Origin: Actinomycetes bacterium
Lineage (GTDB): Bacteria; Actinomycetota; Acidimicrobiia; Acidimicrobiales; Acidimicrobiaceae
Length of the DNA: 6,611 bases
Direction of reading: 5' to 3'
Assembly (NCBI GenBank): GCA_021833085.1
Contig: JAKBGL010000053.1
Coordinates: forward strand, 1 to 6,611
Position 1 is the first letter of the stretch, and every line of letters begins with the position of its first letter. This document shows, piece by piece, positions 6,306-6,611 of this stretch. The position numbers were made by a program, and so were the translations under genes. A model generated the notes under the pieces. That model ran no database searches. It saw only the letters and a program-made list of their open reading frames with translations, and was not told the origin of the DNA.

Positions 6306-6611
6306 GTGGCAAAGGCGTTGGAATACGAAGTTAAGTCGTACTTAAGTGAGCCAAGTGGAAGAACGAAAGCTGCAGCCTTATTAGAAGAACTTTCCAAGCG
6401 AGGAACCTTAGATAAGGTTCAACTTATTTTGGAGAATGCTTCAGCACCCATCTCGTACCTCTTGGAGCGAGCTGACACTGACTCTGGACGGGAGAAGGTA
6501 GGAAACGTAGCACTTTTACTGACTGCCGTTGGGAAAATCGATGCATCGAAGGTTGATAGAATGCTCTGTCTGTTGTTGGGTAAGACACGTGTAGGCGTGG
6601 GTGCAAATAGT
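6306..6611 (+). CDS. Probable DUF1641 (YrhD-like) formate dehydrogenase-associated protein, partial
   Basis: An open frame of 102 codons runs from GTG 6306 to the window edge without a stop. The start lies 2 bases after the formate dehydrogenase stop and has GAGAGAG (6291-6297) as ribosome site. GTG 6297, in frame and overlapping that gene, is a second option. The visible protein is Leu-, Glu- and Lys-rich and predicted helical, with a Leu-x-x-x-Gly-Thr-Leu-Asp-Lys-Val motif near residues 30-39 and a later hydrophobic helix followed by Ile-Asp-Ala-Ser-Lys-Val. These fit DUF1641, the family of B. subtilis YrhD/YjgD, encoded directly beside the same type of formate dehydrogenase. The exact role is unknown, and it is thought to be an accessory or partner of the dehydrogenase. 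The family call rests mostly on gene position and weak motif similarity. The C-terminus lies beyond the window. Confidence 0.65.
   Translation, partial: MAKALEYEVKSYLSEPSGRTKAAALLEELSKRGTLDKVQLILENASAPISYLLERADTDSGREKVGNVALLLTAVGKIDASKVDRMLCLLLGKTRVGVGANS
6403..6420. repeat. Perfect 18-base palindrome GAACCTTA-GA-TAAGGTTC
   Basis: Eight-base arms around two bases, inside the probable DUF1641 gene. The position within coding sequence and the ordinary codons (reading G-T-L-D-K-V) make a chance origin likely. It could be a protein-binding dyad. Confidence 0.35.

Noticed and set aside
6080..6606. Two minus-strand reading frames of 105 and 60 codons at the right end
   Set aside because: Antisense to the dehydrogenase C-terminus and the probable DUF1641 gene, with no supporting features.

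Overview
The window looks like actinobacterial chromosome, most likely class Acidimicrobiia. This is an inference from mid-range GC (judged by eye), GTG starts, a DUF6457 gene placed directly before mobA, and a coiled-coil cell-wall hydrolase stem of a kind common in that class. No RNA gene, CRISPR array, insertion sequence or phage gene was seen.

Left part, minus strand. A membrane-anchored or secreted coiled-coil protein (784 to 1) runs off the left edge. It resembles the N-terminal stem of NlpC/P60-type peptidoglycan hydrolases, and the catalytic domain, if present, lies outside the window. A 190-base gap carries a strong Shine-Dalgarno followed by a 5-codon mini-ORF in the same frame as that gene. 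Next is a complete 12-helix major facilitator exporter of the MFS_3 / EntS-like type (2204 to 975). A 216-base divergent intergenic region separates it from the right part.

Right part, plus strand, is a formate dehydrogenase locus. A small DUF6457 protein (2421-2642) is followed almost without gap by mobA (2644-3234), the guanylyltransferase that makes the bis-MGD form of molybdenum cofactor. After 111 bases with dyad symmetries comes the large catalytic formate dehydrogenase of the Bacillus YrhE/YjgC and Staphylococcus type (2Fe-2S, His-Cys3 4Fe-4S, two ferredoxin clusters, catalytic domain with Cys as Mo/W ligand). Directly behind it is the start of a probable DUF1641 (YrhD-like) partner (6306 to the right edge). 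MobA would supply the cofactor, the dehydrogenase would oxidise formate or reduce CO2, and the DUF1641 protein is its usual neighbour.

The most notable point is that the dehydrogenase is cut by one in-frame TAG at 4954-4956. An ATG follows with no gap, and the reading frame continues to the normal C-terminus at 6303. Read through, the protein would be 985 residues, the usual full length. A perfect 10-bp hairpin with an SD-like AGAGG in its loop ends 4 bases before the TAG. A recent nonsense mutation or base error is the simplest reading. A split enzyme made by termination-reinitiation is possible, and amber recoding is less likely.
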